From an uncultured Azospirillum sp. (GTDB taxonomy: Bacteria > Pseudomonadota > Alphaproteobacteria > Azospirillales > Azospirillaceae): a DNA stretch of 40,685 nucleotides. Made by a program: the position numbers and the translations under genes. The stretch covers positions 1-40,685 of the forward strand of contig NZ_CAMLJP010000051.1 of NCBI RefSeq assembly GCF_946480385.1, read 5' to 3'. Each line of letters starts with the position of its first letter. The first letter of the stretch is position 1. Below are positions 16,482-25,672 of this stretch, piece after piece. The notes below the pieces were generated by a model. The model saw nothing but the letters and a program-made list of their open reading frames with translations, did not search any database and was not told where the DNA came from.

Positions 16482-16562
16482 GTTGTCCCCCCCCGATAGC
16501 ACGCTGGTATGTGGATACAGCTTATTCCGTGCGAGAAGTTTATGCCTTGATGTAATGGGCAC

Positions 16563-16939
16563 GCAACCGTCACATAACTGCGCCCGCGCTCATACCTCCG
16601 TAGGTTTTTCTTTCGTACAATTTGGTGCGCAATGTGTCCGAGGCATTGCTCTGCCTGTCTTTGGATTAGTCTTAAAGTGCAGATCGGCTATAGCAGCCAT
16701 TTGACGAATTGACAGCGAAACCTTCGTGAGTTGCGTTGGGGCGTCGCCGCCTGTGCTTTCGCACCGCCTCGACCGCTGCCCCGGTCAGCGCCTCGATCCC
16801 GGCGAAGAGGCTGCGCGGGGCGAGCAGGCAGGTGCTACCTGCTGCCGGGGCTGCGGGCGCTGGTCGATCTGGTGCGGGAGCTTGGAGGCGGGTGGTAAAT
16901 GGGCGATGTGGGACGTCCCACAATTCCATCCGCCCATCT
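16563..16939. other. Gene-free border of the defence island, with palindrome copy 1
   Basis: Bases 16563-16700 are AT-rich like the island and probably hold the TIR promoter. GC content rises sharply from about 16730. A plus-strand frame ending at 16898 reads CYLLPGLRALVDLVRELGGGW at its end and could be the tail of a gene cut off by the island, but nothing upstream supports it. TGTGGGACGTCCCACA, a perfect 16-bp palindrome, lies at 16907-16922 just beyond the lodB stop. Confidence 0.5.
16907..16922. repeat. Perfect palindrome TGTGGGACGTCCCACA, copy 1
   Basis: Located 17 bases past the lodB stop. The flanks GA and AT are shared with copy 2 at 21300, giving a 20-base identity. It could be an operator, a protein-binding punctuation site or a short terminator stem (8-bp arms, no loop). 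Confidence 0.8.
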
Positions 16940-18055
16940 CTACTCCACCAGTCGCCGCCTCCAGAAGGGACGGTCCTGCCAGCGACGTTCCAGGCCGTAC
17001 CAGGCGCGCAGATGGGCGCGGTAGGCGTCGCGGATCGGGGCGAGGCTGGCGGCGTAGCCGGGTAAGGCCGTAAGATCGCCGGACAGGTGGCGGTCGGCGG
17101 CCTCCGCCGCGGCCAGGCCGGTGTAGAGCGCGTTGAAGATGCCTTGCGACGACAGCGGGTCGAAGCCCAGTGCGGCGTCGCCGACCGCCAGCCAGCCCTC
17201 GCCCGAGGCGGGGGACAGGCTGCTGCTGTGGGCGGCGCAGAAGCCGCCCCTCCCCTCTCCCTGCCTGTCCGGTTCGAAGCCGCAGGCGCGCAACGAGTCC
17301 GAAAGCACGGAGCAGCCGGACAGCCGGCGCAGCAGCGATGCGGTGTCGCGGGCATCCGCCGCGGCGGGCAGGTCGGCGTCGGTGTGGAAGGCGACCACCC
17401 GGCGGCCTTCGGGCAGCGGGGCGCTGTACCACCAGCCGTCCGGCTCCGCCTCGATCCAGGTCAGGCCGGACTGGCGGCCGGGGGCGTCCCGGCCATGGAC
17501 CCAGCCGCAGACCAGCCGGTCCGCCACCGCCCGCCGGGCACCGAAACGCTTGGCGAGCGGCGAGCCGCGCCCGCCGGCATCGACCAGCAGGCGGGCGTGG
17601 ACGGGAAGGCGGCGGCCGGCGGTCTCCACCTCCAGCAGCCAGCCCTCCCCTGCCCTGCTCACCGACAGCGGCTGGGCCGGGACCAGCAGGGCGGCGCCGC
17701 GTGAGGCCGCCACCCGGCGCAGCCAGCCGTCGAACCGGCCGCGGTCGAGATGCCAGCCCGGCCCGTCGAGGTCGCGCAGATTGTCGGCCTCGACCGGCAG
17801 CGGCCCGCCCCACACCGACCGGCCGCCATGGCAGGGGGAATGGCCTTCGGTGAGGAAGGTGTCCCACAGACCCATGTCGGTCAGCAGCCGGCGCGCCGCC
17901 GGGACCAGCGATTCGCCGATGCGGACGGCGGGGCCGGCCCGCCGGTCCAGCACCAGCACCCGGTGCAGCGGCGCGAGGTTGAGGGCGAAGGCGGTCCCGG
18001 CGGGGCCTGCCCCCACCACGACCGCATCCGCTTCGATCATGCCCGTCCGGATCAC
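16940..18055 (-). CDS. lodB: LodB-like FAD-dependent oxidoreductase (quinone cofactor maturation)
   Basis: A 371-residue flavoprotein of the tryptophan-halogenase-like family. The FAD-binding motif VVVGAGPAGTAFALNL is at about 12-27, RIGESL at about 45-50, and the late GWLAVGDAALGFDPLSSQGIFNAL at about 288-311. LodB/GoxB proteins help form the cysteine tryptophylquinone (CTQ) cofactor in their partner oxidase. The gene follows lodA directly: its GTG overlaps the lodA stop (GTGA), so translation is coupled. An ATG 15 bases further on is an alternative start. A true halogenase would have the WxWxIP motif, which is not seen. The partner gene makes the LodB role the best reading. Confidence 0.87.
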   Translation of the reverse strand: MIRTGMIEADAVVVGAGPAGTAFALNLAPLHRVLVLDRRAGPAVRIGESLVPAARRLLTDMGLWDTFLTEGHSPCHGGRSVWGGPLPVEADNLRDLDGPGWHLDRGRFDGWLRRVAASRGAALLVPAQPLSVSRAGEGWLLEVETAGRRLPVHARLLVDAGGRGSPLAKRFGARRAVADRLVCGWVHGRDAPGRQSGLTWIEAEPDGWWYSAPLPEGRRVVAFHTDADLPAAADARDTASLLRRLSGCSVLSDSLRACGFEPDRQGEGRGGFCAAHSSSLSPASGEGWLAVGDAALGFDPLSSQGIFNALYTGLAAAEAADRHLSGDLTALPGYAASLAPIRDAYRAHLRAWYGLERRWQDRPFWRRRLVE

Positions 18056-21051
18056 CGCAGTCCGCGTGGGAAGCGGCGGACCTTGTCGATCCGGCTGAGG
18101 TCGACCGGCTGGGTCGCCCGCAGCCCGGCCCCGCCGCCCGACGGGGCCGGCGCCTTGGTGGACAGGGTGCGGTGGGCGGTGCGGACGGCCTTGGTGTCCA
18201 CCGTGTCGTCCACGTCGGGGATCGGGATGTGCTGGTCCTCCACCTCGATCAACGGCGGGAACAGCTTGGCGCCTTCCGGATCGGTCGGGCCGGGATTGAC
18301 CTCGACCACGCCGAGATGATCGAAGTGATGGATCATGTTGTTGATCTGGTCGGTGTAGCTGGTGGTGCCCAGCGGCGCCACCCAGGCGGCGCGGTTGGCG
18401 AAGGCGGCCAGACGCACCTGGGCTGGCTGGGCGGCGTCCATCACGATGTCGTAGTTCTCGCGGGTCAGCACCTCGTTCGGCACACGGGCCGGCCAGAAGG
18501 TCGGGACGTTGGGGTCGTAGCTGGGATCATAGCCGGAGCGGCAGCTGCCGGTGTCGGTCTGCCACGGCACCGCCATCCAGCGGGTGATGCCGCCGGGAAG
18601 CTGGCCATAGAGCGGGCCGTTGGGGATGGTCACGGTGTCGCTGGACAGGATGGCGCCCAGACCCGGCTCGACCCAGCCCTTCGGCGCATGGGCGAAGCGG
18701 AACGGCTCCATATACATGGTGGCGGCACGTACCGGCCATGTCATCTCGCAGCCGGGATGGAAGGCGTCGGCGAGGCAGAAGTCCATCGCGGCGCGGGTCA
18801 GCACGTCGCCCTGCTCGTCCAGCGGGACCTGATCGAAGTCGGTGTAGACCGGGACCTTGCCCCAATCATCGTCGAAATCGCCGGCGACCCACTGGTCGAG
18901 GAACTCCAGCTGGGTCTGGGTCAGCGAGGTGTATTGGCGCGGCGTCTCGGCCGGCGGGATGTTCATCGCGTCGCCATAGACCCAGGGCCAGGGCGTCGGC
19001 GACCAGCTGTCGACCGCGTCGTGGCGGAAGGAGTTCTTCAGCACCCGGCGGGTTTCCTGGTTGGCGAGGCTGCGGTCGCTGAGCCGCGCGATCCACTCCG
19101 GCTTGGTGAAGTCGTTGGCGGAGTTCCAGCCGAATCCGGCGGCGAAGCCGGCATTGACCCATTGCAGCCCGGTCATCCGCTCGAACACCGGGTAGATGTC
19201 GTGGGTGAAGGACGGGCGGGTGGGCTTCGGCAGGGTTCCGGCCTGGATCGCCACGTCGCGCATCAGGTCCCACATGGTGCGCACCGACTTGCGTTGCGGC
19301 CCGTAGTTCGGTGGGGCGACGACGATCCAGGCGGGGGTGACCGGCAGTTCCATGCCGTTCAGCTTCACCACCGCATCGACCGGGCCGTCGGAGGTGTCGT
19401 CGTGCCAGCCCTCGTTGTTGCCGAAGGTGATCGCCTTGGTGCCGTTGTAGGAGGCCGACTTGCCGCGCCCGCCGGTGACCAGCAGGCGATGGTCGCCCTT
19501 CTCGCACCACATGCGGCCGAGATAGACCGGCTCACCCTGGTGCATGAACTTACCGGCGACCAGTTCGTGGCTCTGGCGGCCGTGGCCGGCGTGGATGGCA
19601 TGCTCGCCGGCGTCCAGCACCAGCGCCTGACGGTCGGCGACGGTCGGGTTGCGCAGCGTGGTCGGGTCGGCCGACGCCGCTTCCGGAATGTCGAGCGCCA
19701 GCTGGAAGCCGTACCAGGCCGACTTCTTGTTGGCGAGGTGGACCTTCCAGGTGATGTCGGCGCCGCTGTCGGCGGCGGTCAGCTCGCGGACGATCCGGCC
19801 CATGGCGTTGACGCCATAGATGCGGAAGCGCGCCGCCTGCGGCAGAAGCCGGCCCTCAGCGTCACGGTAGGGATTCCGTGCCGGGTCGTCGCCGGCCATC
19901 AGCGGCTTCGGGTTCGGCACCTCGGGGCCGACGACATAGCCCTCCGGCGCGTTGCCGATGCGGGCGACGCCGATGGGCGGGTAGATCACCGCCTTGACGA
20001 TGCAGTCGTCCTTGGGGAGCGGCGGCGCCTGGTCGCGGGGCTGCGTCGGCTGCTGCAGCGGCTGGCCGTTGGCCTGATGGCGGACGTCGGCGCCGTGGTT
20101 GTAGACCACCTTGCGCACCGCGGCGATGCTGCCCTGCGGCGCCTGCTCCACCGGGGTGCGCCAGATGTTGAAGGCGAGCTCCTGACCATAGTCGCCCTGG
20201 CCGCGGGCGCAGACATCCTGCTTCGGCAGGACCAGAGTCGCCACCGGCTGGTAGGGGTATTGGTCGGTCGGCCATTCCTCCGTCGCCTTGTCCAGCGGAT
20301 AGCCGGCGCTTTTCGGCACCACCTGCACCATGAAGGTGAAGCGGTAGTCGTCCTCCAGCAGCCGGTTGGCGAGGTCGGTGGCGAGGTAGTTCTTGTCGTC
20401 GGTCGGGACATTGACCGCCGGATGGCCGGGCGGCGGCGTTTCCGGCACCAGCGAGTATTTGGCGTAATGGTCGGGGCCGAAGGCGAAGGGCAGGATCGCC
20501 CAATATTGAGTGGTCAGAACGCTGCCGTCGACCTGGGCCGACATGGCGTTGAGAATGTCGTCGGTCTTCGGATGCTTCTTGAGATAGCCGGGATAGTCCT
20601 TCAGGACCGTGCCGGCATAGGTGAACTCGCACATCTCCTCCGCGTTGTCGACGAAGAAGACGGGAAAGTTCTGCATGATGAAGTCGGCGACGTCGCCCGT
20701 CTCGCCCAGCGCGTTGACCCCGTCGACGCCCCAGACCTTCAGCCCGATGCCGAGCGTCGAACCCAGATCGGGCGAAGTCGGACTGGTGTCGCTGGAGAAG
20801 CGGACCCAGGCCGGCAACTCGTCCTTGGCGAAGACGCCGACGCGCAGCGCCTCCGGCCGGTTGGGGTCCATCACCAGACGACCATGGGCGGCCCCGTGCA
20901 GCTTGCGGAACACCGCGCGTTCCGCCGGCTTCTGGCCCAGCGCGATGCGCTTCATCTGGCCCATGGCGATGAACATCTCGTCCAGCCGCTGGGTGGCGTT
21001 GGTCGCGCAGTCGAAGCAGGGGGGACTCTTGTTGGGGTCTTTGGCCGTCAT
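18052..21051 (-). CDS. Catalase-like domain fused to LodA/GoxA-family CTQ-dependent oxidase
   Basis: A 999-residue protein with two modules. Residues about 1-340 resemble the y4iL-like branch of heme catalases: FRKLHGAAHGRLVMD with a candidate distal His, LPAWVRFSSDTSP, LGIGLKVWGVDG, DFIMQNFPVFFVDNAEE, and a late FNIWRTPVEQAPQGSIAAVRKVVY. After a Gln/Pro-rich linker (about 345-370) the LodA module starts with IYPPIGVARIGNAPEGYVVGPEVPNP and runs to about 970. LodA enzymes oxidise an amino acid (lysine epsilon-amine or glycine) and release ammonia and H2O2, using a quinone made from one Cys and one Trp. Candidates are Cys in AMDFCLADAFHPGC and Trp in TRWMAVPWQTDTG. The fused catalase could remove the peroxide made next to it. 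No signal peptide is seen. The ATG at 21051 has a GGAGACGGAG site. Confidence 0.87.
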   Translation of the reverse strand: MTAKDPNKSPPCFDCATNATQRLDEMFIAMGQMKRIALGQKPAERAVFRKLHGAAHGRLVMDPNRPEALRVGVFAKDELPAWVRFSSDTSPTSPDLGSTLGIGLKVWGVDGVNALGETGDVADFIMQNFPVFFVDNAEEMCEFTYAGTVLKDYPGYLKKHPKTDDILNAMSAQVDGSVLTTQYWAILPFAFGPDHYAKYSLVPETPPPGHPAVNVPTDDKNYLATDLANRLLEDDYRFTFMVQVVPKSAGYPLDKATEEWPTDQYPYQPVATLVLPKQDVCARGQGDYGQELAFNIWRTPVEQAPQGSIAAVRKVVYNHGADVRHQANGQPLQQPTQPRDQAPPLPKDDCIVKAVIYPPIGVARIGNAPEGYVVGPEVPNPKPLMAGDDPARNPYRDAEGRLLPQAARFRIYGVNAMGRIVRELTAADSGADITWKVHLANKKSAWYGFQLALDIPEAASADPTTLRNPTVADRQALVLDAGEHAIHAGHGRQSHELVAGKFMHQGEPVYLGRMWCEKGDHRLLVTGGRGKSASYNGTKAITFGNNEGWHDDTSDGPVDAVVKLNGMELPVTPAWIVVAPPNYGPQRKSVRTMWDLMRDVAIQAGTLPKPTRPSFTHDIYPVFERMTGLQWVNAGFAAGFGWNSANDFTKPEWIARLSDRSLANQETRRVLKNSFRHDAVDSWSPTPWPWVYGDAMNIPPAETPRQYTSLTQTQLEFLDQWVAGDFDDDWGKVPVYTDFDQVPLDEQGDVLTRAAMDFCLADAFHPGCEMTWPVRAATMYMEPFRFAHAPKGWVEPGLGAILSSDTVTIPNGPLYGQLPGGITRWMAVPWQTDTGSCRSGYDPSYDPNVPTFWPARVPNEVLTRENYDIVMDAAQPAQVRLAAFANRAAWVAPLGTTSYTDQINNMIHHFDHLGVVEVNPGPTDPEGAKLFPPLIEVEDQHIPIPDVDDTVDTKAVRTAHRTLSTKAPAPSGGGAGLRATQPVDLSRIDKVRRFPRGLR

Positions 21052-21390
21052 TCGCTCCGTCTCCTGTATCGTCCGGCGGCGCTGCCGGGGCGGGGTGGGC
21101 ATGTCCGGCGCGGTAGGTTGTGTTTGTTCGTTGATTTTCCCGCGCCGTGACTCGTGCTTACGCGAGCACTTCAAGGGTTTCCACCGGAAATAATCGGGTG
21201 GGCGCACATTTTTCGCGGACGGGAGAGTTAATGGTGATGGAGGGCTGCCGGAGTTGAGAATTTCGGCGGCTGTTCGTGCCGGTGATCCGGAAGTGCGGAT
21301 GTGGGACGTCCCACAATCCCCGCGTTACGCTGCTCCCCTGCCCCATTGCCGTGTATGATGGGCGGACCGTTTTGCAGGGGTCCGACCAGA
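21052..21390. promoter_or_regulatory. Divergent region between lodA and the acyl-CoA synthetase
   Basis: A 339-base gap that must hold leftward lodA and rightward synthetase promoters. It contains GTGCTTACGCGAGCAC (21154-21169, five-base arms), a moderately AT-rich stretch at 21190-21235, and palindrome copy 2 at 21300-21315. No clear -35/-10 pair was found. Confidence 0.5.
21300..21315. repeat. Perfect palindrome TGTGGGACGTCCCACA, copy 2
   Basis: Identical to copy 1 at 16907, including flanking GA and AT. It lies 76 bases before the synthetase start and 249 bases before lodA. With copy 1 it brackets lodAB. Confidence 0.85.
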
Positions 21391-22911
21391 ATGAGCGACA
21401 ACTTCTTCGACATCGCCGCCGCACGCTTTCCCGCCGATGCCGACAGCAGCTTCATCGAGCTGGAGTCCGGCCGCCGCTACAGCTACCGCGACCTGATGGA
21501 GATCAGCGGCCGCTATGCCCGGCTGCTGGCGGAGCTGGGCGTCGCCAAGGGCGACCGCGTGGCGGTGCAGGTGGAGAAATCGCCGGAGGCGGTCTTCCTC
21601 TATCTCGCCTGCCTGCGGGTGGGGGCCGCCTATCTACCGTTGAACACCGCCTATACGAAGGTCGAGGTCGGCTATTTCCTGGGCGATGCCGAGCCGAAGG
21701 TCTTCGTCTGCACGCCGGGCAACGAGGCGGCGCTGGCCGACACCGCGACGGGCGCCGGGGTGGGCACGCTGCTGACGCTGGGGACCGGTGGCGACGGCAG
21801 CTTGGCCGACCGGGCGGCGGGGCTGGATCCGCAGTTCGACACGGTGGCGTGCGCGGCGGACGATCTGGCGGCGATCCTCTACACCTCCGGCACCACGGGA
21901 CGGTCGAAGGGGGCGATGATGAGCCACCGAAACCTGTCCTCCAACGCCGCCACCCTGCACCGCATCTGGGGCTTCCGGCCCGACGACGTGCTGCTGCACG
22001 CCCTGCCGATCTTCCACACCCATGGCCTGTTCGTCGCCACCAACTGCGTGCTGATGAACGGCACCGGCATGCTGTTCCTGGGCAAGTTCGATCCGGACGC
22101 CGTGTTCCGCCTGCTGCCGCGGGCGACGGTGATGATGGGCGTGCCGACCTTCTACACCCGCCTGCTGGCCGATCCGCGGCTGACGCCGGAGGCGGCGGCG
22201 CATATGCGGCTGTTCATCAGCGGCTCCGCCCCGCTGCTGGCCGACACCCATCGGGAGTTCAAGGAGCGCACCGGCCACGCCATCCTGGAGCGTTACGGCA
22301 TGACGGAGACCGGCATGCTGACCTCCAACCCGCTGGACGGCGACCGCATCCCCGGCACCGTCGGCTTCCCCCTGCCCGAGGTGTCGGTGCGGGTCGCCGA
22401 CGAGAAGACGGGGGAGCCGGTTGCGGAGGGCGGGATCGGCGTGCTGGAGGTGAAGGGGCCGAACGTGTTTTCCGGCTATTGGCGGATGCCGGAGAAGACG
22501 GCGCAGGAGATCCGCCCCGGCGGCTGGTTCATCACCGGCGATGTCGGCCGGATCGACGAGCGCGGCTATGTCCACATCATCGGCCGCGCCAAGGATTTGG
22601 TGATCTCCGGCGGCTTCAACGTCTACCCCAAGGAGGTGGAGACGGTGATCGACGGCATCGACGGCGTGGTGGAATCGGCGGTGATCGGCATCCCCCACCC
22701 GGATTTCGGCGAGGCGGTGATGGCGGTGGTGCTGCGCCGGCCGGGCGCTGCGGTCGATGAGGCGGCGGTGATCGGCGCCTGCAGGGAGCAGCTGGCGAAC
22801 TTCAAGGTGCCGAAGGCGGTGGCCTTCGTCGACGAGCTGCCGCGCAACGCCATGGGAAAGGTGCAGAAGAACCTGCTGCGGGAAGCGAACAAGGGGCGTT
22901 TCGGGGCCTAA
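21391..22911 (+). CDS. matB: Malonyl-CoA synthetase-like acyl-CoA synthetase (MatB type)
   Basis: A 506-residue ANL-superfamily adenylating enzyme. Motifs are the P-loop-like YTSGTTGRSKGAMMSHRNL (about 171-189), HTHGLFVATN, the ERYGMTETGML aromatic/threonine motif (about 304-314), WFITGDVGRIDERGYVHIIGRAKDLVISGGFNVYP (A7-A8 region) and a catalytic Lys in PRNAMGKVQKNLL near the end. Short length and the RYGMTETGM pattern favour malonyl-CoA synthetase, which makes malonyl-CoA from malonate and ATP. A different short-chain substrate cannot be excluded. The start is chosen at MSDNFFDIAA, where family similarity begins. It stands alone rather than next to matA or matC. Palindrome copy 2 is in its leader. 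Confidence 0.78.
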   Translation: MSDNFFDIAAARFPADADSSFIELESGRRYSYRDLMEISGRYARLLAELGVAKGDRVAVQVEKSPEAVFLYLACLRVGAAYLPLNTAYTKVEVGYFLGDAEPKVFVCTPGNEAALADTATGAGVGTLLTLGTGGDGSLADRAAGLDPQFDTVACAADDLAAILYTSGTTGRSKGAMMSHRNLSSNAATLHRIWGFRPDDVLLHALPIFHTHGLFVATNCVLMNGTGMLFLGKFDPDAVFRLLPRATVMMGVPTFYTRLLADPRLTPEAAAHMRLFISGSAPLLADTHREFKERTGHAILERYGMTETGMLTSNPLDGDRIPGTVGFPLPEVSVRVADEKTGEPVAEGGIGVLEVKGPNVFSGYWRMPEKTAQEIRPGGWFITGDVGRIDERGYVHIIGRAKDLVISGGFNVYPKEVETVIDGIDGVVESAVIGIPHPDFGEAVMAVVLRRPGAAVDEAAVIGACREQLANFKVPKAVAFVDELPRNAMGKVQKNLLREANKGRFGA

Positions 22912-22987
22912 GCGGACCTCCGGCCAGGGTCCCCAAGATATCGCTTGTCCGCCGTCCGCGACGGGAGCAATGCTCGGCCTTCTGTCA

Positions 22988-23030
22988 CACCCTACCCCTT
23001 TCGAAGGGAGGGGTGCGGCTCCGGCTTTTT
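22988..23030 (+). terminator. Hairpin plus T-run after the synthetase gene
   Basis: CACCCTACCCCTT pairs with AAGGGAGGGGTG (23004-23015) with small bulges, followed after ten bases by TTTTT at 23026-23030. It sits in the 134-base gap before the deacetylase gene. The T-run is somewhat distant from the stem, so strength is uncertain. Confidence 0.5.
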
Positions 23031-23045
23031 CCATGTGCGCCCGCG

Positions 23046-23843
23046 ATGATGACCCTGTTCCGCCGTGCCGTCCTGCCGCTGGCGGCGGCCCTGCTCGCCC
23101 TGCCCGTTTCGGCCATGGCCGGCCAGCGCAGCTATGCCGCCACCCATGGCGCCGCTCCCTTCGTGACGGAGCATCTGATCCCCGGATCGGACCTCGACCT
23201 CGATCAGGTCGACCGCACCCTGCCGCAGGCGCGGGTGGTGGCGCTGACCATCGACGACGGGCCGGATGCCAATGATCCGCACATCCTCGACATCCTGCGG
23301 GCGCATGGGGCGAAGGCGACCTTCTTCTACATCGGCGCCAAGATCCCGGCGCATCACGACATCGCCCGGCTGGTCGCGGCCTCCGGCAACGAGGTCGGCA
23401 GCCACACCCAGACCCACCCGATGACCACCGACCTGAAGCCGGCGGAGCGCGAGTGGAACATCGCGCAGGCGGAGAAGGCGCTGGCGGCGGTCGGGGTGAC
23501 GGCGACGTGGTTCCGGCCGCCCTTCGGCGATGTGGACGACGCGCTGGCGGCGCTGGCGCGCCGGCATGGCATGGCGACGGTGCTGTGGACCGCCGACAGT
23601 CAGGACTGGAAGGACAGCGGTGCCGACGTGATCCGCCACCGGATCACCGAACGGCTGGAGCCGGGCGCGGTCGTGCTGATGCACAGCACCAAGGCGGCGA
23701 CCGTCGCGGCGCTGCCGGCGATCCTGGAGGAGGGGGAGAGACGCGGCCTGCGCTTCGTCATCATGAGCGAGTGGGAGGCGGCGATGCGGCAGTCGGTGAC
23801 GCCGGAAATGGCGCTGCTGCATCCGGCACCGCGGCGGCGCTGA
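23046..23843 (+). CDS. Exported polysaccharide deacetylase (NodB homology domain)
   Basis: A 265-residue protein with a signal peptide (MMTLFRRAVLPLAAALLALPVSAMA, cut near residue 25) and one NodB domain. The five family motifs are present: TIDDGPD (catalytic base Asp and metal Asp), SHTQTHP (two metal His), RPPFGD, DSQDWKD and LMHS. Such enzymes remove acetyl groups from surface or wall polysaccharides (peptidoglycan, chitin-like or exopolysaccharide) outside the cytoplasmic membrane. The start is the first of two adjacent Met codons that gives a signal peptide. It stands alone; the substrate is not evident. Confidence 0.88.
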   Translation: MMTLFRRAVLPLAAALLALPVSAMAGQRSYAATHGAAPFVTEHLIPGSDLDLDQVDRTLPQARVVALTIDDGPDANDPHILDILRAHGAKATFFYIGAKIPAHHDIARLVAASGNEVGSHTQTHPMTTDLKPAEREWNIAQAEKALAAVGVTATWFRPPFGDVDDALAALARRHGMATVLWTADSQDWKDSGADVIRHRITERLEPGAVVLMHSTKAATVAALPAILEEGERRGLRFVIMSEWEAAMRQSVTPEMALLHPAPRRR

Positions 23844-23974
23844 GCGCCCGCGCCGGGGTGGGGTCGGGGCCTGGGGTAGGGATGCAAGGATGTCTCATCG
23901 GCGGGGATGCCCGGCCGGTGTAGGATGGCGGCGAGCGGCCATCATTGCTCCGAGCCGCCGCCGGGAATACCGCC

Positions 23975-25672
23975 ATGCCAGTCGAACCCTTCACCCTGAT
24001 CCTCTCGCTGCTTCAGCAGATGTGCGTCTATCTGGTGATCGCCTATCTGCTGAGCCGCACGCCGCTGTTCCTGCCGCTGACCCATGTGACGGTGCGCTGG
24101 CCGCACAAGCTGGCCTGTTACGCGATCTTCTCGATCTTCTGCATCATGGGCACCTATTTCGGCCTGCACGTCGACGACAGCATCGCCAACACCCGCGCCA
24201 TCGGGGCGGTGCTGGGCGGCATCTTCGGCGGGCCGTCGGTGGGGCTGGCGGTCGGGCTGACCGGGGGCTTGCACCGCTATTCGCTGGGCGGCATGTCGGC
24301 GCTGGCCTGCGCCATCTCCACCATGGCGGAGGGGCTGATCGGCGGGCTGGTCCACCGCCACATGGTGCGGCAGGGCCGGATCGAGCCGCTGTTCAACCCC
24401 TTGCGCGTCGGCGCCGTCACCTTCGTGGCCGAGGTGGTGCAGATGCTGATCATCCTGGCGGTGGCCCGGCCGTTCGAGGCGGCGGTGCATCTGGTCGAGG
24501 TGGTGGCGGCGCCGATGATCGTCGCCAACACGCTGGGCGCGGCGCTGTTCATGCGCATCCTGCTGGAACGCCGCGTGCTGGACGAGAAGCAGTCCAGCGC
24601 CTTTTCCGCCAAGGCGCTGAAGATCGCCGCGCGCTGCGACGGCGTGCTGCGCGGCGGCTTCAACAGCGAGAACAGCACCCGCGTCGCCCGCATCATCTAT
24701 GAGGAGACCGGCGTCGGCGCCGTCGCCATCACCGACCGCGAGAAGCTGCTGGCCTTCATCGGCATCGGCGACGACCACCATCTGCCGGGCACGCCGATCA
24801 GCTCAAGGCAGACGCATCAGGCGATCGCCAGCAACCAGGTCATCTATGCCGATGGCAACGAGGTGGCCTATCGCTGCTCGATCAGTCCGGGCTGCCGGCT
24901 GGGGGCGGCGCTGGTGATCCCGCTGGTGGGCGAGGAGGGCGGGGTGATCGGCACCATCAAGCTGTACGAGCCGAAGACCAAGATCTTCTCCACCATCAAC
25001 CGAACGCTGGGGGAGGGCGTGGCGCGGCTGCTGTCCAACCAGATCCTGGCCGGCCGCTACGAGCAGCAGAAGGCGCTGCTGGCGCAGTCGGAGATCAAGC
25101 TGCTGCACGCGCAGGTCAACCCGCATTTCCTGTTCAACGCGCTGAACACCATCTCCGCCGTCATCCGCAACGATCCGGAACGGGCGCGGCAGCTGGTGCA
25201 GAACCTGTCGACCTTCTTCCGCAAGAACCTGAAGCGCCCGAGCCAGATGGCGACGCTGGCCGACGAGGTCGAGCATGTCAGCGCCTATCTGCAGATCGAG
25301 CTGGCGCGCTTCACCGGGCGGCTGGCGGTGGAGATCGAGGTGCCGGACGAGCTGCGTTCCGCCCGGCTGCCGGCCTTCTCGCTCCAGCCGCTGGTGGAGA
25401 ACGCGATCAAACACGGCACGGCTCAGCTTCTGGGCGACGGCCGGGTGCGCATCGCCGCCCGGCGGGAGGGCGGCGATTTGCTGCTGTCGGTGGAGGACAA
25501 TGCCGGGCTGTACGAGGCGAAGCCGGGCGGCGACGGGCTGGGGATGACCATCGTCGACCGCCGCATCCGCAACCGCTACGGTGAGGCTTATGGTGTTTCG
25601 GTCGCCTGCGAGCCCGATGCCGTCACCCGCGTCACTTTGCGCCTGCCGCTTGAGGAAACCGTGCCCGCATGA
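23975..25672 (+). CDS. btsS: LytS/BtsS-type sensor histidine kinase
   Basis: A 565-residue membrane kinase. Residues about 1-190 are the 5TMR-LYT sensor with conserved [35 protein letters not shown]-like domain spans about 205-350 ([23 protein letters not shown]). The His_kinase domain has [18 protein letters not shown] with the phospho-accepting His384, and the HATPase carries LVENAIKHG and [18 protein letters not shown]. coli BtsS senses external pyruvate with high affinity. The 3' end overlaps btsR by four bases (ATGA). The start at 23975 skips ten upstream residues that do not resemble the family. Confidence 0.9.
   Translation: MPVEPFTLILSLLQQMCVYLVIAYLLSRTPLFLPLTHVTVRWPHKLACYAIFSIFCIMGTYFGLHVDDSIANTRAIGAVLGGIFGGPSVGLAVGLTGGLHRYSLGGMSALACAISTMAEGLIGGLVHRHMVRQGRIEPLFNPLRVGAVTFVAEVVQMLIILAVARPFEAAVHLVEVVAAPMIVANTLGAALFMRILLERRVLDEKQSSAFSAKALKIAARCDGVLRGGFNSENSTRVARIIYEETGVGAVAITDREKLLAFIGIGDDHHLPGTPISSRQTHQAIASNQVIYADGNEVAYRCSISPGCRLGAALVIPLVGEEGGVIGTIKLYEPKTKIFSTINRTLGEGVARLLSNQILAGRYEQQKALLAQSEIKLLHAQVNPHFLFNALNTISAVIRNDPERARQLVQNLSTFFRKNLKRPSQMATLADEVEHVSAYLQIELARFTGRLAVEIEVPDELRSARLPAFSLQPLVENAIKHGTAQLLGDGRVRIAARREGGDLLLSVEDNAGLYEAKPGGDGLGMTIVDRRIRNRYGEAYGVSVACEPDAVTRVTLRLPLEETVPA

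Noticed and set aside
16734..16898. Possible truncated gene tail ending RALVDLVRELGGGW on the plus strand
   Set aside because: Only the last 20 or so residues look protein-like; upstream residues are Arg/Pro-rich and no start or family is recognisable.
16940..18055. lodB read as a tryptophan halogenase
   Set aside because: It lacks the WxWxIP halogenase motif, and the coupled LodA-family gene makes a cofactor-maturation role much more likely.
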